Below are positions 27,939 to 37,536 of a stretch of 64,000 bases of DNA, piece after piece. Position 1 is the stretch's first letter, and each line of letters opens with the position of its first letter. The stretch is from Azomonas macrocytogenes (GTDB lineage: Bacteria > Pseudomonadota > Gammaproteobacteria > Pseudomonadales > Pseudomonadaceae): positions 1 through 64,000 of the forward strand of contig NZ_JACHXI010000007.1 in assembly GCF_014191985.1 (NCBI RefSeq), read 5' to 3'. The translations under genes were made by a program, and so were the position numbers. The notes under the pieces were generated by a model. It ran no database searches and was not told the origin of the DNA. It saw only the letters and a program-made list of their open reading frames with translations.

Positions 27939-28835
27939 ATGCTGAAGCGAATCCTTCTTCTCGGTTTTCTGGCTGTACTGGCCACTCCAACCCCTGCCTT
28001 GACCATCTACAAGTACACCGACGCCAACGGTGTGGTGACTTATGGTGATCGCCCCGTATCCGGTGCGCAGATATTCGTCTTCCGGGATCGCATGGTCGAG
28101 CGCTTCGATACTCAGGTTCGCCTGGAAACGAGCAAACAAGGCGATGGCGAAATTCTCTCGGTGCGTAACGATTTGTTTGCGCCGGTGAATGTCGAGTTCA
28201 AGCTCACCAACGTGCGCAATGTCGACGGTGCATTAGGCAAGCCTATCCATCTGGTACTGGCTCCACGCAGCCGGGTCCGCCTGGCCGCACTGATGCCCCG
28301 CGATGCAAGCCAGCCGATGTTCTATACGCCGAAACTGCACCATTCGCTGGGGGACCCGCGTTTGCAGCCTTCGGCCTACCGCTACCCCCTGCCCTGGCGG
28401 GGTGGTCCGTTTCGCCTGACCCAGGGCGCCAACGGCCAGTACAGCCACTTCACGCCCAAGGGCCGTTACGCGCTGGATATCGCCATGCCGGAAGGGACAC
28501 GGATCGTCGCCGCGCGCGCCGGCACGGTGGTGAAGATCGAAAACGACCAGAGCGGCAAAGGCCGTGACCCATCCGGCAACTTCGTGCGCGTGCTGCATGA
28601 CGATGGCACGATGAGTGTCTATCTGCACTTGATGCACGGCTCGGTCAGCGTTCGGGAAGGCCAGTTGGTCGAGGTTGGCCAACCTATCGCGCGCTCCGGC
28701 AATACCGGCAACAGCACCGGGCCGCACTTGCACTTCGTCGTGCAGCGCAACGTCGGTGGGGAATTGTTATCCATCCCCTTCGAGTTCGCCCAGGCGGTGG
28801 ATAGCCTGCCGAACTTCGCGGTGGGGGGAGAATAA
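27939..28835 (+). CDS. M23 family metallopeptidase with DUF4124 N-terminus
   Basis: A 298-residue secreted or periplasmic protein: signal peptide (about 1-20), an N-terminal DUF4124-like segment (IYKYTDANGVVTYGDRPV) and a C-terminal LytM/M23 peptidase domain from about residue 160. The late zinc motif HLH is present in GPHLHFVV and a third histidine in YLHLMHG, but the early HxxxD motif reads RYALD, with Arg in place of the first His, so either the ligand is elsewhere or activity is lost. Homologues sit beside phoU in P. aeruginosa. Possible role in peptidoglycan remodelling or in activating amidases. The ribosome-binding site is weak. Confidence 0.82.
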   Translation: MLKRILLLGFLAVLATPTPALTIYKYTDANGVVTYGDRPVSGAQIFVFRDRMVERFDTQVRLETSKQGDGEILSVRNDLFAPVNVEFKLTNVRNVDGALGKPIHLVLAPRSRVRLAALMPRDASQPMFYTPKLHHSLGDPRLQPSAYRYPLPWRGGPFRLTQGANGQYSHFTPKGRYALDIAMPEGTRIVAARAGTVVKIENDQSGKGRDPSGNFVRVLHDDGTMSVYLHLMHGSVSVREGQLVEVGQPIARSGNTGNSTGPHLHFVVQRNVGGELLSIPFEFAQAVDSLPNFAVGGE

Positions 28836-28914
28836 GGTGGCAGGCCACAGGTTGCAGGTAAACGCAAAGAAAAAGCTTGAGCGATAAAGCCTTACTCGAG
28901 ACTGAATGGCCTTT

Positions 28915-30252
28915 TCAGTCCAGCTTCAGCACCTTTGCCAGGACGATCTTCGGTCCTTTCATCTTCTTGACGATGATGCGCAGGCCGGCAACCTGGGTCA
29001 CGTCGTCCGGTTCCGGGACTTTTCTCATCGTTTCGTAGATGAGGCCGGCCAGGGTTTCCGCCTCGATATCGTCCAGATCCACGCCCAGCAGGCGTTCGAT
29101 CTTGAACAGGGGGGTATCGCCGCGTACCAGCAGCTTGCCGGGCTGATAGGCGAGGATGCTGCGCTCGGCCTTGCGGTGCTCGTCCTGGATATCGCCGACC
29201 AGCGCTTCCAGCACGTCCTCCATGGTCAGATAGCCGATCACCTTGCGGTCGCCTTCCTCGACCAGCGCAAAATGCGAGCCGCCCTGGCGGAAGCGGTCCA
29301 GCAGCTCGGACAGCGGCATGTGCTTGGAAACACGCTCGATCGGGTGTAGCAAATCGTCCAGTTTTAGCGCTGTGGGCAGCATTTCCAGCAGGGAAAGGTG
29401 CAGCAGCAGGTCTTTGATATGCAGCACGCCGACGTAATCGTTGGTGGCCTCGTCATAGACGGGATAACGACTGTACTTGTGTCGACGGAAGACGCTGAAC
29501 ACTTCATCGAGCGGTGAATTACGCTCCAGGGAGACGAGATCCTCGCGGGAATTGGCCCAGTCCACTACTTCCAGCTCGCCCAGCTCCACTGCCGAAGCCA
29601 GCACCCGCATATCCTGGTCGGTTGGATCGTGGGCGCGGTTGGAGTGAAGGATCAGCTTCAGCTCATCGCGGCTGTAATGATGCTCGTGGAGTCCTTCCTG
29701 CTCACCCTGGCCGACGATGCGCAGGATGGCGTTGGCGCTGGCGTTGAGCAGCCAGATCGCAGGAAACATCAGCCAGTAGAACAGGTACAGCGGAACGGCC
29801 GTCCATAGCGACAGCAATTCCGGCTTGCGGATCGCCCAGGATTTCGGTGCCAGCTCGCCGATCACGATATGCAGGTAGGAAATGATGAAAAAGGCAGCGA
29901 TGAAGGCAGCGCTATGGATGAGCGCTTCCGAGGTGATGCCCAGCTTGACCATCAAGGGTTCGAGCAGATGGGCGAAAGCCGGTTCGCCGACCCAGCCGAG
30001 CCCTAGCGATGCCAGGGTAATGCCTAGCTGACAGGCTGACAGGTAGGCATCCAGTTGGCCGTGTACCTTGCGCAGGATATTGCCGCGCCAGCCGTGCCGG
30101 GCAGCGATGGCTTCCACCTTGGTCGCGCGCAGCTTGACCATGGCGAACTCGGCTGCAACGAAGAATCCGTTGAGCAGGACGAGGAAGAAGGCGAACAACA
30201 GCAGGCCGATATCGGCGTAATAGGTGAGGGTCGAGCTGGGAGAAGGGTCCAT
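28915..30252 (-). CDS. CNNM/CBS-domain hemolysin-like membrane protein
   Basis: A 445-residue protein with an N-terminal CNNM (DUF21) membrane domain of about four helices (residues 10-190), two CBS domains (about 205-330) and a C-terminal CorC_HlyC domain (about 345-430). Such proteins are linked to magnesium/cobalt efflux or tolerance; the old name hemolysin is historical. GELAPK at the end of the membrane domain is a family hallmark. The ATG at 30252 has no good ribosome-binding site. It is convergent with the M23 gene, as in P. aeruginosa, but phoB-phoR, which follow there, are not found here. Confidence 0.88.
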   Translation of the reverse strand: MDPSPSSTLTYYADIGLLLFAFFLVLLNGFFVAAEFAMVKLRATKVEAIAARHGWRGNILRKVHGQLDAYLSACQLGITLASLGLGWVGEPAFAHLLEPLMVKLGITSEALIHSAAFIAAFFIISYLHIVIGELAPKSWAIRKPELLSLWTAVPLYLFYWLMFPAIWLLNASANAILRIVGQGEQEGLHEHHYSRDELKLILHSNRAHDPTDQDMRVLASAVELGELEVVDWANSREDLVSLERNSPLDEVFSVFRRHKYSRYPVYDEATNDYVGVLHIKDLLLHLSLLEMLPTALKLDDLLHPIERVSKHMPLSELLDRFRQGGSHFALVEEGDRKVIGYLTMEDVLEALVGDIQDEHRKAERSILAYQPGKLLVRGDTPLFKIERLLGVDLDDIEAETLAGLIYETMRKVPEPDDVTQVAGLRIIVKKMKGPKIVLAKVLKLD

Positions 30253-30590
30253 GGATGCGTCGATGAGTGAAGGTTACGTCCGCAAGATGAAGGCTGTACC
30301 TTTTTTATGCAAGAGGAACGATTCCGGTTCGTGGATATAAACCGATTTGTTTCGGTAATTCCCGGGACTTTCACCGTCGCCCGATCTTTTGCATCCGGGG
30401 TGCCCTGTATGCTTGCGGCACTTCTCCGGTCAGCCGTGACCGGGGGCGCGTCACGCCTGATATAACGGTTCCCGCTTGCCTGCGCTGCCCATCGCAGCGC
30501 TCAAGTATGACGCGATATCAGGTGGACTGCTGCGGCTGCCTGATTGAGCACTTGTCTCTTTGTCAGCTGTTCGGGTTGCGTGCCCGGGCG
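30253..30590. other. Intergenic region between the CNNM gene and a reductase gene
   Basis: About 340 bases without a gene. A perfect 7-bp hairpin with a 4-base loop (30426-30443) and a second, GCGCTG with CAGCGC near 30482-30500, may end the leftward transcript of the reductase gene. Nothing else was recognised. Confidence 0.4.
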
Positions 30591-31598
30591 TCAAAATTCT
30601 TCTAGCACGATTTTTCCCTTTGCCTTGCCGCTTTCCAGCAAGGCGTGGGCGCGGCGCAGATTGGCAACGGTGATGGTCCCGAAGTGTTCGCTCAGGGTGG
30701 TTTGCAGCACACCTGTGTCGATCAGGATGGAAACGCGCTCCAGCAGTTCGTGCTGGCGGATCATGTCGGCCGTCTCGAACAGCGAGCGGGTAAACATGAA
30801 TTCCCAATGCAACGCCAGGCATTTGCGTTTCATGGGCGCCACGTCAAGCTGTTCGGGGTCGTCGATCAGGGCCAGATGGCCTTGCGGCTTCAACACTTCG
30901 ATCAGTTGCAGATAATGCGCATCCGTATGGGTCAGGCTGGCCACGTAGTCGACTTCCTTTATGCCGATACGCTGGAGCTCTTCCACCAATGGACGATGAT
31001 GGTCGATGATCTGATGCGCCCCCAGCGCGTGGACCCACTGGCGGGTTTCTGGTCGCGACGCCGTGCCGATCACCTGCAGCCGGGTCAAACGGCGGGCCAG
31101 CTGGGTCAGCATGGAGCCGACGCCACCCGCCGCTCCGACGATCAGCAGCGTTGCGCCATCGCCGCCGTTTTCGGCAATGGCGAGCCGATCGAACAGCAGT
31201 TCCCAGGCCGTGATGGACGTCAGTGGCAGTGCAGCCGCCTGGGCGAAACCGATCGCGGTTGGCTTGTGGCCGACGATGCGTTCGTCCACCAGTTGAAACT
31301 CGCTGTTGCTGCCGGTACGGGTGAGCGATCCGGCGTAGAACACTTCATCGCCCGGCTTGAACAGGCTGACCGCAGCGCCGACTTCGCGCACTATGCCGGC
31401 GGCATCCCAGCCAAGCACACGCGGTTCGCTAACCGCCATGTTCCGGCGGACCTTGGTATCGACCGGATTGACCGAGACGGCGCGGACTTCTACCAGCAGG
31501 TCACGCGGCCCCGGTACGGGCCTGGGCAGTTCGATTTCGATCAACGCACGTGGGTCGTCGATGGCGAGGCCGTGCTGGGGGTAGGCGATAGCTTTCAT
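30591..31598 (-). CDS. Medium-chain NAD(P)H-dependent oxidoreductase (quinone reductase/alcohol dehydrogenase-like)
   Basis: A 335-residue protein of the zinc-type alcohol dehydrogenase superfamily, quinone-reductase branch. A GroES-like N-terminal part (VSVNPVDTKVRR, VLGWDAAGIV) is followed by a Rossmann fold with the nucleotide motif VGAAGGVGSMLTQLA at about 155-170. The zinc ligands of true alcohol dehydrogenases are missing. ATG 31598 has GGGAG seven bases upstream; the frame runs on to 31703 without support. It is divergent from a LysR regulator that probably controls it. Substrate unknown; detoxification of quinones or electrophiles is typical. Confidence 0.85.
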   Translation of the reverse strand: MKAIAYPQHGLAIDDPRALIEIELPRPVPGPRDLLVEVRAVSVNPVDTKVRRNMAVSEPRVLGWDAAGIVREVGAAVSLFKPGDEVFYAGSLTRTGSNSEFQLVDERIVGHKPTAIGFAQAAALPLTSITAWELLFDRLAIAENGGDGATLLIVGAAGGVGSMLTQLARRLTRLQVIGTASRPETRQWVHALGAHQIIDHHRPLVEELQRIGIKEVDYVASLTHTDAHYLQLIEVLKPQGHLALIDDPEQLDVAPMKRKCLALHWEFMFTRSLFETADMIRQHELLERVSILIDTGVLQTTLSEHFGTITVANLRRAHALLESGKAKGKIVLEEF

Positions 31599-31729
31599 AC
31601 TTGATCTCCCTGAATCGCTCTGGAACTCTCTAGTGGTTTGTCTACACGATAGCCGGGGATCATGGTCGCGTGCATCGAGGCGGGTAAAAAGCCATAGGAC
31701 CATGCAACACTTTCACTCAAGGAGTGTAA

Positions 31730-32635
31730 ATGATCCGTCTGGAAGACCTCGCCTTGTTCGTACGCACGACTGCGCACGGCAGCTTTTCCGGCGCGGCGCG
31801 TGAAATGAATCTGTTGCCGGCACAGGTCAGCGCGGCGATCAAGCGTCTGGAGCGCGAACTCGATATCCGCCTGTTCGCCCGCTCGACCCGCAGCCTGCGC
31901 CTGACCGCCGAAGGCGAGCAGTACCTGCCCTATGCGCGCAAGATGCTCGATACCCTGCATGAAGCGCAGCAGTGCCTCCAGCGGGAAAAGACCGAGCTCC
32001 AGGGGACCCTGCAGATCGCTGCGCCCTCTGATTTCGGTCGCAACCTGCTGTTGCCCTGGCTGAGCGACTTGCGGCGCAACCATCCGCAGTTGTCCCTGCG
32101 GGTATTGCTGTCGGACCAGATTGCCGATGTCTTCCGCGCGCCGGTGGATGCGGCGATCCGTTACGGCCGAATCGCGGACGCCAGCTTCATCGCCCTGCCT
32201 CTGGCCCCGGACAATCAGCGGGTATTGGTGGCTGCACCGGCCTATCTCGAACACCACGGACAGCCCGCAACCCTGACGGCGTTGGCACAACATCGTTGCC
32301 TGTTGTTCCAGATTCGTGGCCGGGTTCACGACCGTTGGGTATTCCAGGAAAACGGTACGCAGCGCCAGGTAGTGGTATCCGGATCGATGATCAGCGACGA
32401 CGCCGAAGTGGTTCGGCGCTGGGCGCTGGCCGGCGAAGGTATTGCCTACAAATCCTGGCTCGACGTCAGCCAGGACGTGCGTGAAGGGCGTTTGCAGGTT
32501 CTGCTCGAGCAGTGCGGCGGTGAACCGGCGCCGTTGCAGTTGGTCTGTCCGCATCGCCAGCAGTTCTCACCGGCGATCCAGCAGCTGTATGCCTTGGTGA
32601 AGGCGCGCTGTGCGCAGCTGACGAGAAATCCGTGA
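31730..32635 (+). CDS. LysR family transcriptional regulator
   Basis: A 301-residue LysR protein: winged HTH at residues 1-60 (FVRTTAHGSFSGAAREMNL, then QVSAAIKRLERELDIRLF) and a periplasmic-binding-like effector domain from about 90. It resembles the subgroup that regulates divergently placed reductases. Its start is 131 bases from that of the reductase, an arrangement typical of LysR control of a neighbour. Confidence 0.88.
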   Translation: MIRLEDLALFVRTTAHGSFSGAAREMNLLPAQVSAAIKRLERELDIRLFARSTRSLRLTAEGEQYLPYARKMLDTLHEAQQCLQREKTELQGTLQIAAPSDFGRNLLLPWLSDLRRNHPQLSLRVLLSDQIADVFRAPVDAAIRYGRIADASFIALPLAPDNQRVLVAAPAYLEHHGQPATLTALAQHRCLLFQIRGRVHDRWVFQENGTQRQVVVSGSMISDDAEVVRRWALAGEGIAYKSWLDVSQDVREGRLQVLLEQCGGEPAPLQLVCPHRQQFSPAIQQLYALVKARCAQLTRNP

Positions 32636-32644
32636 ACCTGCGAT

Positions 32645-33352
32645 CTATATCGGGTTTTCGAGTACCGGCCTGGCACGTCCCAGATACCGCAACAGGGCGA
32701 ACAGCCCCAGCGAGACCAGCCCGAGCAGAAACGAGAGCACAGCGGCTCGCTCGAATTCGCCGCTGCTGACCGAATTGTAGATTTCCAGAGAAATGGTCGA
32801 GGTGCGGCCACTGACGTTGCCACCGATCATCAGGGTGATACCGACCTCGCCCAGTGAGCGACCGAGTGCGAGCAGCAGGCCGGTGATCAGTATCCGGCGG
32901 ATATTGGGCAGCAATACCCGGAGAAAGATCTGCCATTCGTTCTTGCCCAAGACCCGCGCCGCCTCGGCCAGCCGGCCGGAGACATTTTCCAGCGCCGACT
33001 GGACCGGCTTGACCACCAGCGGCAGGCCGGCGACTACCGAGGCAATCAGCACGCCGCTGAAAGAGAACACCACTTCCGTATTCCAGTAGGTGCCCAGCCA
33101 GCCACCAACAGGCCCGCGCCGCCCAAGTAACATCAGCAGCAGAAAGCCAGTGGCGACCGGCGGGAACATCAATGGCAAGGTCACCAGCAGATCGACCAGC
33201 TCCCGGCCGAACCAGCGGGGCCGCGATAACGCATAGCCAAGCAGCAGGCCCAGGATCAGATGAATACCCAGCGTGGTAAGCGCCACCCTGGCAGTCAGGG
33301 ACAGCGCGTGAATGACGTGTGGCTCGGTTAGTACCGTCGCGATGTCGTTCAT
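32645..33352 (-). CDS. modB: ModB-like molybdate/tungstate ABC permease
   Basis: A 235-residue inner-membrane permease with about five to six helices and the EAA loop (AARVLGKNEWQIFLRVLLPNI). FPPVATGFLLLMLLGRRGPVG is a ModB hallmark. It follows the binding protein gene by eight bases on the minus strand. No ATPase gene (modC) is adjacent: the next gene downstream is a convergent LysR gene. The channel may borrow an ATPase coded elsewhere. Tungstate or another oxyanion is also possible as substrate. Confidence 0.8.
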   Translation of the reverse strand: MNDIATVLTEPHVIHALSLTARVALTTLGIHLILGLLLGYALSRPRWFGRELVDLLVTLPLMFPPVATGFLLLMLLGRRGPVGGWLGTYWNTEVVFSFSGVLIASVVAGLPLVVKPVQSALENVSGRLAEAARVLGKNEWQIFLRVLLPNIRRILITGLLLALGRSLGEVGITLMIGGNVSGRTSTISLEIYNSVSSGEFERAAVLSFLLGLVSLGLFALLRYLGRARPVLENPI

Positions 33353-33360
33353 GCCGGCTT

Positions 33361-34113
33361 TTATAGTCCATGCCTGGCGAGAATGGTCTTGGCTTCCGAC
33401 GTTTCGAGGAATGCAGCCATCTCGCTGACGCCAGCAAGCTTCTCCCGCCCCGCAATGACTCCGCCGACGATGCGAATCTCGTCGTATAACCCGGGGTCGA
33501 GCTCCAGGTAGCCACCGATCTGATTGCGTATGCCGATTGCCTCGGTCAGGTTGATGAAACCGGCATCCACCTCGCCACTGACCAGATAGGCCGAGACCTG
33601 GGGTACGGTGGCGACGGTCAGCAGGTTGGCATGCAGTTGCGCCACCAGACCGCTACGCTCGAGATATTCGCTGCCGGCCTTGCCATAGATGGCATAGCGC
33701 AAATCGGGGATGGCGATTCGCTGAAAAGCCGGTTCGGCCAGATCCTCTGCCTTTTCCAGGGTCTTATCGGTCGGCCAGGCAATGACCAGTCGGCCACGAC
33801 CCGCCGGCAAGAAGCGGGAAAACTTCAGCCGGTTATTGCTTTCCAGATAACTCTGGTCACCGAAGATCATCGACAACTGATCACTTTGCACCGCCTGAGT
33901 CAGGACTTGCCCCAGGTTGCCGAAATGATATTCCATCCGGATTCCCGAGCTATGTTCGAAAGCCGTGGCCAGTTCGCTGATCAGTCGCTTGTAGCCGGCG
34001 CCAGCGGCGACCGACAAGGTTTCGGCAGTGGCGTTCTGCCAGATGCTGCCAGCCAGCATCAATACAGCCACACCGAGCAAACGGCGCAGGCCGGAAAAGC
34101 CAGAGAGGGACAT
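33361..34113 (-). CDS. ModA-like periplasmic oxyanion-binding protein
   Basis: A 250-residue substrate-binding protein from ATG 34113 (GGAG eight bases upstream; the longer frame to 34272 has no site). A signal peptide ends near residue 30 (QNATAETLSVA). The fold pattern is ModA-like: LSVAAGAGYKRLISELATAF, FGNLGQVLTQAV, then IAIPDLRYAIYGKAGSEYLE. The usual serine-rich oxyanion loop of canonical ModA (SS) reads AGAG here, so the ligand may differ. It is the first gene of a two-gene unit with the permease. Confidence 0.75.
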   Translation of the reverse strand: MSLSGFSGLRRLLGVAVLMLAGSIWQNATAETLSVAAGAGYKRLISELATAFEHSSGIRMEYHFGNLGQVLTQAVQSDQLSMIFGDQSYLESNNRLKFSRFLPAGRGRLVIAWPTDKTLEKAEDLAEPAFQRIAIPDLRYAIYGKAGSEYLERSGLVAQLHANLLTVATVPQVSAYLVSGEVDAGFINLTEAIGIRNQIGGYLELDPGLYDEIRIVGGVIAGREKLAGVSEMAAFLETSEAKTILARHGL

Positions 34114-34370
34114 TCGTGAACTCCATTCATCGATATTGGAAATCGCTGCAGGGCCGGACAGTCCGAGCCGTGCCCCTTCGGCGACACGCGGTATATTGCC
34201 ATATGGCGTTGGCGGCAACTTGATGCGAGTCGCGCCGTTGCCGTGCTCATAGACACCACCGAGCAGAACCATCCAAGGGTGATAACGAATACCTTCGCCT
34301 GATGGTCGATCTCCAGCTTTTCTCCTGGAGCCGTTATGCTCTGCCTTTTCCCAACCGACCGAGGTTCAGC

Positions 34371-35033
34371 GTGCGTCTGGCTATATTCGATCTCGACAAC
34401 ACCCTGCTGGCCGGCGACAGCGACCATGCCTGGGGCGAATACATCTGCAATCGGGGCCTGGTAGACACCGAAGCCTACCGGGCACGCAACAATGGCTTCT
34501 ATCAGGATTACCAGGCCGGTAGGCTGGATGTGCTGGCCTATCAGTCGTTTTGCCAGGAAATTCTGAGTCGTAGCGACATGCACCAGCTACACGAATGGCA
34601 TCGGGAGTTCATGCGCGATCATCTGGAGCCGATCATCCTGGCCAGGGGCGAGAGGCTGGTGCGCGAGCATCAGGAGGCTGGCGATCTGGTGATGATCATT
34701 ACCGCCACCAATCGCTTCATCACTGGTCCCATCGCCACCCGCCTGGGCGTCGAAATCCTGCTCGCCACCGAATGCGAAATGCGCGATGGTCGCTATACCG
34801 GCCAGGTCACCGACGTGCCCTGCTACCAGGCCGGCAAGGTCACCCGCCTGGAACGCTGGCTGGCGCAAACCGGTCATGACCTGCACGACAGCTATTTCTA
34901 CAGCGATTCGCACAACGACCTGCCCTTGCTGGAACGTGTCACGCACGCCGTGGCGGTCGACCCGGACCCGACCTTGCGCGTCGAAGCCGAAAAGCGCGGC
35001 TGGAAGGTGATTTCATTGAGGGAAGACCGCTAG
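34371..35033 (+). CDS. HAD-IB family phosphatase (SerB/CicA-like)
   Basis: A 220-residue cytoplasmic hydrolase. The HAD motif I FDLDNTLL gives nucleophile Asp7 and general acid Asp9; motif II is the Thr of IITATN, motif III the Lys of AGKVTRL, and motif IV DSHND. It belongs to the subfamily IB (SerB-like) often called CicA. GTG 34371 is chosen because GAGG lies eight bases upstream and the protein then starts directly with the HAD motif. It corresponds to a conserved gene near ilvA and rpiA in pseudomonads. Substrate unknown. Confidence 0.85.
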   Translation: MRLAIFDLDNTLLAGDSDHAWGEYICNRGLVDTEAYRARNNGFYQDYQAGRLDVLAYQSFCQEILSRSDMHQLHEWHREFMRDHLEPIILARGERLVREHQEAGDLVMIITATNRFITGPIATRLGVEILLATECEMRDGRYTGQVTDVPCYQAGKVTRLERWLAQTGHDLHDSYFYSDSHNDLPLLERVTHAVAVDPDPTLRVEAEKRGWKVISLREDR

Positions 35034-35050
35034 CGGCAAGCTGCAGGCCG

Positions 35051-35815
35051 CTAGATTTTCAGCTTTTCCCGCAGCAGGTCCAGGATGCGCCGGACGACAC
35101 CCTGTCCGGGGCAATCCTTTGGATCGAGCGGGCCGACATAGGGGTTGCCCCAGCCCATGGCGCAGCCGACCTGCCGGTTGCGCCAGCGCTCCCACTCGTT
35201 GACCGGGTACATGCGGTTCCAGGCTTCGTAGGTCTTGCGGTCCTGCGCGGACAGTCGCAGCTTGTAGCGGTCGGCCATATACAGATAGATCCGCGCCGAA
35301 GCGCCGCGTACCGCTTGCGGCGGCATGGCGGTTTTCTGTTCGGAGTCGATTACCATCTGGCAGGCGCCGTACTGGCTCGGTTTTTTCTCCAGCATGCCCA
35401 ATGCATAGTTGGAGCGATCGCCGTTCACTTCGCCAATACTTGGCACCAGATTATGCAGATCGGCTTCGGCCGCGCTGAACACCGGATCGTTGGCCGAGCA
35501 GTTCTTGCGTCCGCCATGCTGCCAGCACTGGCGCTGATGGCCGATTACCCAGGCCGGCACGATATGCTCCCATTCCAGACGCGCCGCACGGGTGGGTTGC
35601 TTGCGTGGCTTGTAGCCACAACTGGCCAGATTCACCTTGTTGCCGTCGTAATGGCAGCCGCAATAGAAGGTGATCGGGCGCTTTTCATAGATCGTCTCGG
35701 CGATCTTCTTGGCTTCGCTGAAGGTTTTGGGTGGCTCCGGCTTTGCTCCGGTAAACACGATCGCCAGGATGGAAGCACCGAGGCCGAGCAGGGCGGTGAG
35801 GGTTGTGCGACGCAT
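35051..35815 (-). CDS. endA: Secreted endonuclease I family nuclease
   Basis: A 254-residue protein of the EndA/Dns family with an N-terminal signal or anchor (about 1-23). The His-Me finger motif EWEHIVPAW supplies the catalytic His, and SNYALGM carries a downstream family Asn; cysteines at several conserved positions suggest disulphides formed after export. Such enzymes degrade extracellular or periplasmic DNA. The gene is convergent with the HAD gene, with a short inverted repeat (AGCGGC/GCCGCT, 35031-35052) between them. Confidence 0.87.
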   Translation of the reverse strand: MRRTTLTALLGLGASILAIVFTGAKPEPPKTFSEAKKIAETIYEKRPITFYCGCHYDGNKVNLASCGYKPRKQPTRAARLEWEHIVPAWVIGHQRQCWQHGGRKNCSANDPVFSAAEADLHNLVPSIGEVNGDRSNYALGMLEKKPSQYGACQMVIDSEQKTAMPPQAVRGASARIYLYMADRYKLRLSAQDRKTYEAWNRMYPVNEWERWRNRQVGCAMGWGNPYVGPLDPKDCPGQGVVRRILDLLREKLKI

Positions 35816-35855
35816 GGATGGCTCCGAAAAAGCTGCGAATCATAGAGCCTGACGG

Positions 35856-37370
35856 TCAACCCAGGAACAGTTTATAAGCTGGATTCTCGCTTTCATCCCA
35901 GTAGCGGTAGCCGATTTTCGTCAGTGCAGCCGTTACCAGATGACGTTCGTCGAGCGGAACTTGCAGGCCGGCGACCACCCGGCCGTCGGCCGCGCCATGG
36001 TTGCGATAATGGAACATGGAGATGTTCCAGCGTCCGCCGAGCTTATCGAGAAAGTTGAACAGCGCACCGGGACGCTCGGGGAATTCGAAACGCAGCACCA
36101 TCTCGTCGCTGACACCCGTGGCATGCCCGCCAACCATATGCCGCAGGTGCAGCTTGGCCAGCTCATTGTCGGTCAGGTCGAGCACCGGGAAGCCTTTACC
36201 GCGCAGGTTTTCCAGCAGTGCCGCACGCGGGTCCAGCTCGGGATGGGTCTGGATGCCGACGAAGATATGCGCTTCGCTGCCGGTGCCGTAGCGGTAGTTG
36301 AACTCGGTGATCTGCCGCTTGCCGAGAGCTTCGCAGAAGGACTTGAAGCTACCCGGCTGCTCGGGAATGGTCACGGCGATGATCGCCTCGCGTTGCTCGC
36401 CCAGTTCGGCCCGCTCCGCTACATGGCGCAGGCGGTCGAAATTGATGTTGGCGCCGGAATCGATGGCTACCAGCACTTGCCCGCTCACTGCTTCGCGTTC
36501 CACATATTTCTTGATTCCGGCCACCGCCAGCGCTCCGGCCGGTTCGGTGATCGAGCGGGTATCGTCGTAGATATCCTTGATCGCTGCGCAGATCTCATCT
36601 GTATTGACCGTGACCACTTCGTCGACATAACGCCGACAGAGCTCGAAGGTGTGCTGGCCGATCTGGGCCACGGCGACGCCATCGGCGAACAGGCCGACCT
36701 GTCCCAGCACCACACGCTCGCCAGCGGCCATGGCTGCCTGCAGGCAGTTCGAATCGTCGGGTTCGACACCGATCACCTTGATTTCCGGGCGCAGGTATTT
36801 GATATAGGCAGCAATCCCGGCGACCAGCCCACCACCGCCCACCGGGACGAAGATGGCGTCCATGCGGCCCTGATGTTGGCGAAGAATTTCCATCGCCACG
36901 GTACCCTGGCCGGCAATGACGTCGGGATCGTCATAGGGGGGAATGTAGGTAAGCCCCTTTTCCTCGGCCAGCTTGAGCGCATGCGCCAGCGCATCGGGAA
37001 AGGCATCGCCGTGCAACACAGCCTTGCCGCCCCGGGCACGCACGCCCTGCACCTTCAACTCGGGCGTCGTGCGTGGCATCACGATGGTCGCTTTGATACC
37101 CAGCTGGCGCGCCGCCAGCGCCACACCCTGCGCATGGTTGCCGGCTGAAGCGGTGATCACGCCACGTGCCAGTTCTTCGGGCGAAAGCTGCGCCATCTTG
37201 TTGTAGGCACCGCGCACCTTGAAGGAGAACACCGGTTGCAGGTCTTCGCGTTTGAGCAGGATTCGGTTACCGAGGCGCTCGGATAGCTGCCGGGCAGGTT
37301 GCAGAGGCGTTTCTACGGCTACGTCGTAGACGCGGGAAGTGAGGATCTTCTTGACGTATTGTTCGAGCAT
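35856..37370 (-). CDS. ilvA: Threonine deaminase, biosynthetic
   Basis: A 504-residue PLP enzyme that converts threonine to 2-oxobutyrate, the first step to isoleucine. The PLP lysine is Lys51 in SFKVRGAYNK; SAGNHAQG and the glycine loop VPVGGGGLVAG are present. Two C-terminal ACT-like regulatory domains (about 325-500) confer isoleucine feedback control, which marks the biosynthetic rather than the catabolic enzyme. ATG 37370 gives the length expected for IlvA; the frame extends upstream to 37538, overlapping the divergent rpiA start, without support. The ribosome-binding site is weak. Divergent from rpiA, as in P. aeruginosa PA0330-PA0331. Confidence 0.93.
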   Translation of the reverse strand: MLEQYVKKILTSRVYDVAVETPLQPARQLSERLGNRILLKREDLQPVFSFKVRGAYNKMAQLSPEELARGVITASAGNHAQGVALAARQLGIKATIVMPRTTPELKVQGVRARGGKAVLHGDAFPDALAHALKLAEEKGLTYIPPYDDPDVIAGQGTVAMEILRQHQGRMDAIFVPVGGGGLVAGIAAYIKYLRPEIKVIGVEPDDSNCLQAAMAAGERVVLGQVGLFADGVAVAQIGQHTFELCRRYVDEVVTVNTDEICAAIKDIYDDTRSITEPAGALAVAGIKKYVEREAVSGQVLVAIDSGANINFDRLRHVAERAELGEQREAIIAVTIPEQPGSFKSFCEALGKRQITEFNYRYGTGSEAHIFVGIQTHPELDPRAALLENLRGKGFPVLDLTDNELAKLHLRHMVGGHATGVSDEMVLRFEFPERPGALFNFLDKLGGRWNISMFHYRNHGAADGRVVAGLQVPLDERHLVTAALTKIGYRYWDESENPAYKLFLG

Positions 37371-37536
37371 CGGCGGAGTCTGACAGGCTGGCGAGCGGAA
37401 CCGCCGAGTGTACTCTGCATGGCGTACGCCGGCCAGAAAGCGCGGTACGGACGCAATCGACGGTCTTTGTGCGCAGACATGCCTGGCGTCGACGGGGCTA
37501 TAATCTGCGGCCCGAATTTCCTGACCGGAATAGCCC

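Noticed and set aside
34114-34272. Possible ModE operator or molybdenum cofactor riboswitch before the ModA-like gene
   Set aside because: GGTATATTGCCATATGG is only loosely like a ModE site and no riboswitch core could be traced.
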